A stretch of DNA of 6,361 bases from Sphingomonadales bacterium (GTDB lineage Bacteria > Pseudomonadota > Alphaproteobacteria > Sphingomonadales > Sphingomonadaceae): contig JAFKLV010000111.1 of the NCBI GenBank assembly GCA_017304125.1, positions 1 to 6,361 on the forward strand. Direction: 5' to 3'. Made by a program: the position numbers and the translations under genes. A model generated the notes under the pieces. The model ran no database searches. It was not told the origin of the DNA and was given only the letters and a program-made list of their open reading frames with translations. Within the stretch, counting starts at the first letter, position 1. Each line of letters starts with the position of its first letter. This document shows positions 5,474 through 6,361 of the stretch, piece after piece.

Positions 5474-6361
5474 ATGTGGCAGCTGCAACGCTCTCGCCCC
5501 GGAACCGCCCCCGCCGATGCGGCCAAGCCGGGCGGCAACGAAAGCGCGGAACAGGCGCTTGCCGCCGAAGCGGCGCGCCGCATCCTGTCGCTCAAGGTGA
5601 CGATCCACCAGCAATTGCTCGACAAGATCAATCTCGCGCTGCTCGACAAGATGACCCGCGAGCAGATTGCCGGGGAGGTGACCGGGATCATCTCCGACAT
5701 CCTCACCGCCAACAGCGAGGCGCTGAACCGGGTCGAGCGCACGACGCTGACCAATGACGTGCTCGACGAATTGCTCGGGCTCGGGCCGCTCGAGCCGCTG
5801 CTCAAGGACGAGAGCATCACCGATATTCTGGTCAATGGTAGCAATTCGGTGTTCGTCGAGCGCTTCGGCCTGCTCGAAAAGACCGCGACGCGGTTCCAGG
5901 ACGAGCGGCATTTGCTGCGCATCATCCAGAAGATCGTCAGTGCGGTCGGGCGGCGGGTCGATGAATCCTCGCCGTTCGTCGATGCACGGCTGGCGGACGG
6001 GTCGCGCGTCAACGCGATCGTCCCACCGCTGGCGATCGACGGCGCGCTGCTGTCGATCCGCAAATTCTCCAAGAAGCCGATCAGCATGACGCGGATGATC
6101 GAGCTCGGCACGATGCCCGAGGCGATGGCGCCGCTGCTCCAGGCGATCGTCGGGGCGAGCCGCAACATCGTCATTTCCGGCGGCACCGGTTCGGGCAAGA
6201 CGACGCTGCTCAATGCCTTGTCGTCCTATATCGACGGGCGCGAACGGATCGTGACGATCGAGGATTCGGCCGAGTTGCAGCTCCAGCAGGAGCATGTCGC
6301 GCGGCTGGAGACGCGCCCGCCTAATATCGAGGGCAAGGGCGAGATCACCCAGCGCGATCTG
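5474..6361 (+). CDS. cpaF: CpaF/TadA, Flp pilus assembly ATPase, N-terminal part (runs off the right edge)
   Basis: The frame from ATG 5474 stays open for 296 codons to the window end, covering roughly the first three fifths of a usual CpaF. CpaF/TadA is the cytoplasmic hexameric ATPase that powers extension of the Flp pilus and is related to VirB11 and GspE. A variable, Ala-rich start (1-33) leads into the helical N-domain (about 34-155: LLDKINLALLDKMTREQI, VLDELLGLGPLEPLL, ESITDILVNGSNSVFVERFG). VGRRVDESSPFVDARLADGSRVNAIVPP (158-185) and LLSIRKF (192-198) follow. The Walker A motif GGTGSGKT is at 236-243. The acidic box RIVTIEDSAELQL (258-270) and RLETRPPN (277-284) come next. Walker B and the His box lie beyond the edge. 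A G-run with A (5461-5467) six bases upstream supports the start. It follows cpaE by two bases, so the two are probably coupled. Confidence 0.96.
   Translation, partial: MWQLQRSRPGTAPADAAKPGGNESAEQALAAEAARRILSLKVTIHQQLLDKINLALLDKMTREQIAGEVTGIISDILTANSEALNRVERTTLTNDVLDELLGLGPLEPLLKDESITDILVNGSNSVFVERFGLLEKTATRFQDERHLLRIIQKIVSAVGRRVDESSPFVDARLADGSRVNAIVPPLAIDGALLSIRKFSKKPISMTRMIELGTMPEAMAPLLQAIVGASRNIVISGGTGSGKTTLLNALSSYIDGRERIVTIEDSAELQLQQEHVARLETRPPNIEGKGEITQRDL

Noticed and set aside
5366..6295. Minus-strand frames opposite cpaF (309 and 277 codons)
   Set aside because: The forward frame encodes clear CpaF motifs including GGTGSGKT. The reverse frames are compositional shadows.
1..6361. CRISPR array, insertion sequence, tRNA or rRNA genes, phage or defence island
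   Set aside because: No regularly spaced repeats, transposase motifs, cloverleaf-forming sequence or rRNA-like sequence was seen. Composition is even apart from the AT-rich intergenic block.

Overview
The window is GC-rich, with strong G/C preference at third codon positions. It carries most of the first half of a tad/cpa (Flp-type, tight-adherence) type IV pilus locus. The form of the proteins points to an alphaproteobacterium, most likely a sphingomonad. The clues are two very short Flp pilins with the GASAAEYALILAI processing region, a CpaC secretin with a BON-like segment, a very small lipoprotein where CpaD normally sits, and a CpaE with a degenerate P-loop. This assignment comes from protein style and gene order, not from a database search.

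Layout. Positions 1-502 (minus strand) hold the N-terminal part of an unidentified membrane protein that runs off the left edge. Positions 503-898 hold no gene. They form the divergent intergenic region: an AT-rich block (about 505-660) with four TTAA motifs and three GANTC sites, then a GC-rich probable leader with several inverted repeats. The last repeat encloses the Shine-Dalgarno sequence and start codon of the first pilin. Positions 899-1081 and 1264-1446 are tandem flp pilin genes, each followed by a strong hairpin. From 1527 to the right edge run cpaB, cpaC, a short cpaD-like lipoprotein gene, cpaE and the first 296 codons of cpaF. These are tightly packed: two 11-base overlaps, one 28-base gap and one 2-base gap, which suggests one translationally coupled operon.

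How the parts work together. Flp prepilins are cut after the glycine before ASAAEY by a CpaA/TadV-type peptidase, which is not encoded in this window, and then polymerise. The CpaF ATPase powers assembly on inner-membrane TadB/TadC proteins, presumably encoded to the right. CpaE helps localise the machine. CpaC forms the outer-membrane channel, with CpaB and the lipoprotein as periplasmic and outer-membrane partners. The hairpins after the pilin genes offer a simple way to make far more pilin than machine.

I do not see a wholly new system here. The points most worth following are the possible structural control of flp1 translation, the possible cell-cycle promoter region, the CpaE P-loop lacking both lysines, the very short CpaD-like lipoprotein, the paired cysteines conserved in both pilins, and the unidentified divergent membrane protein.
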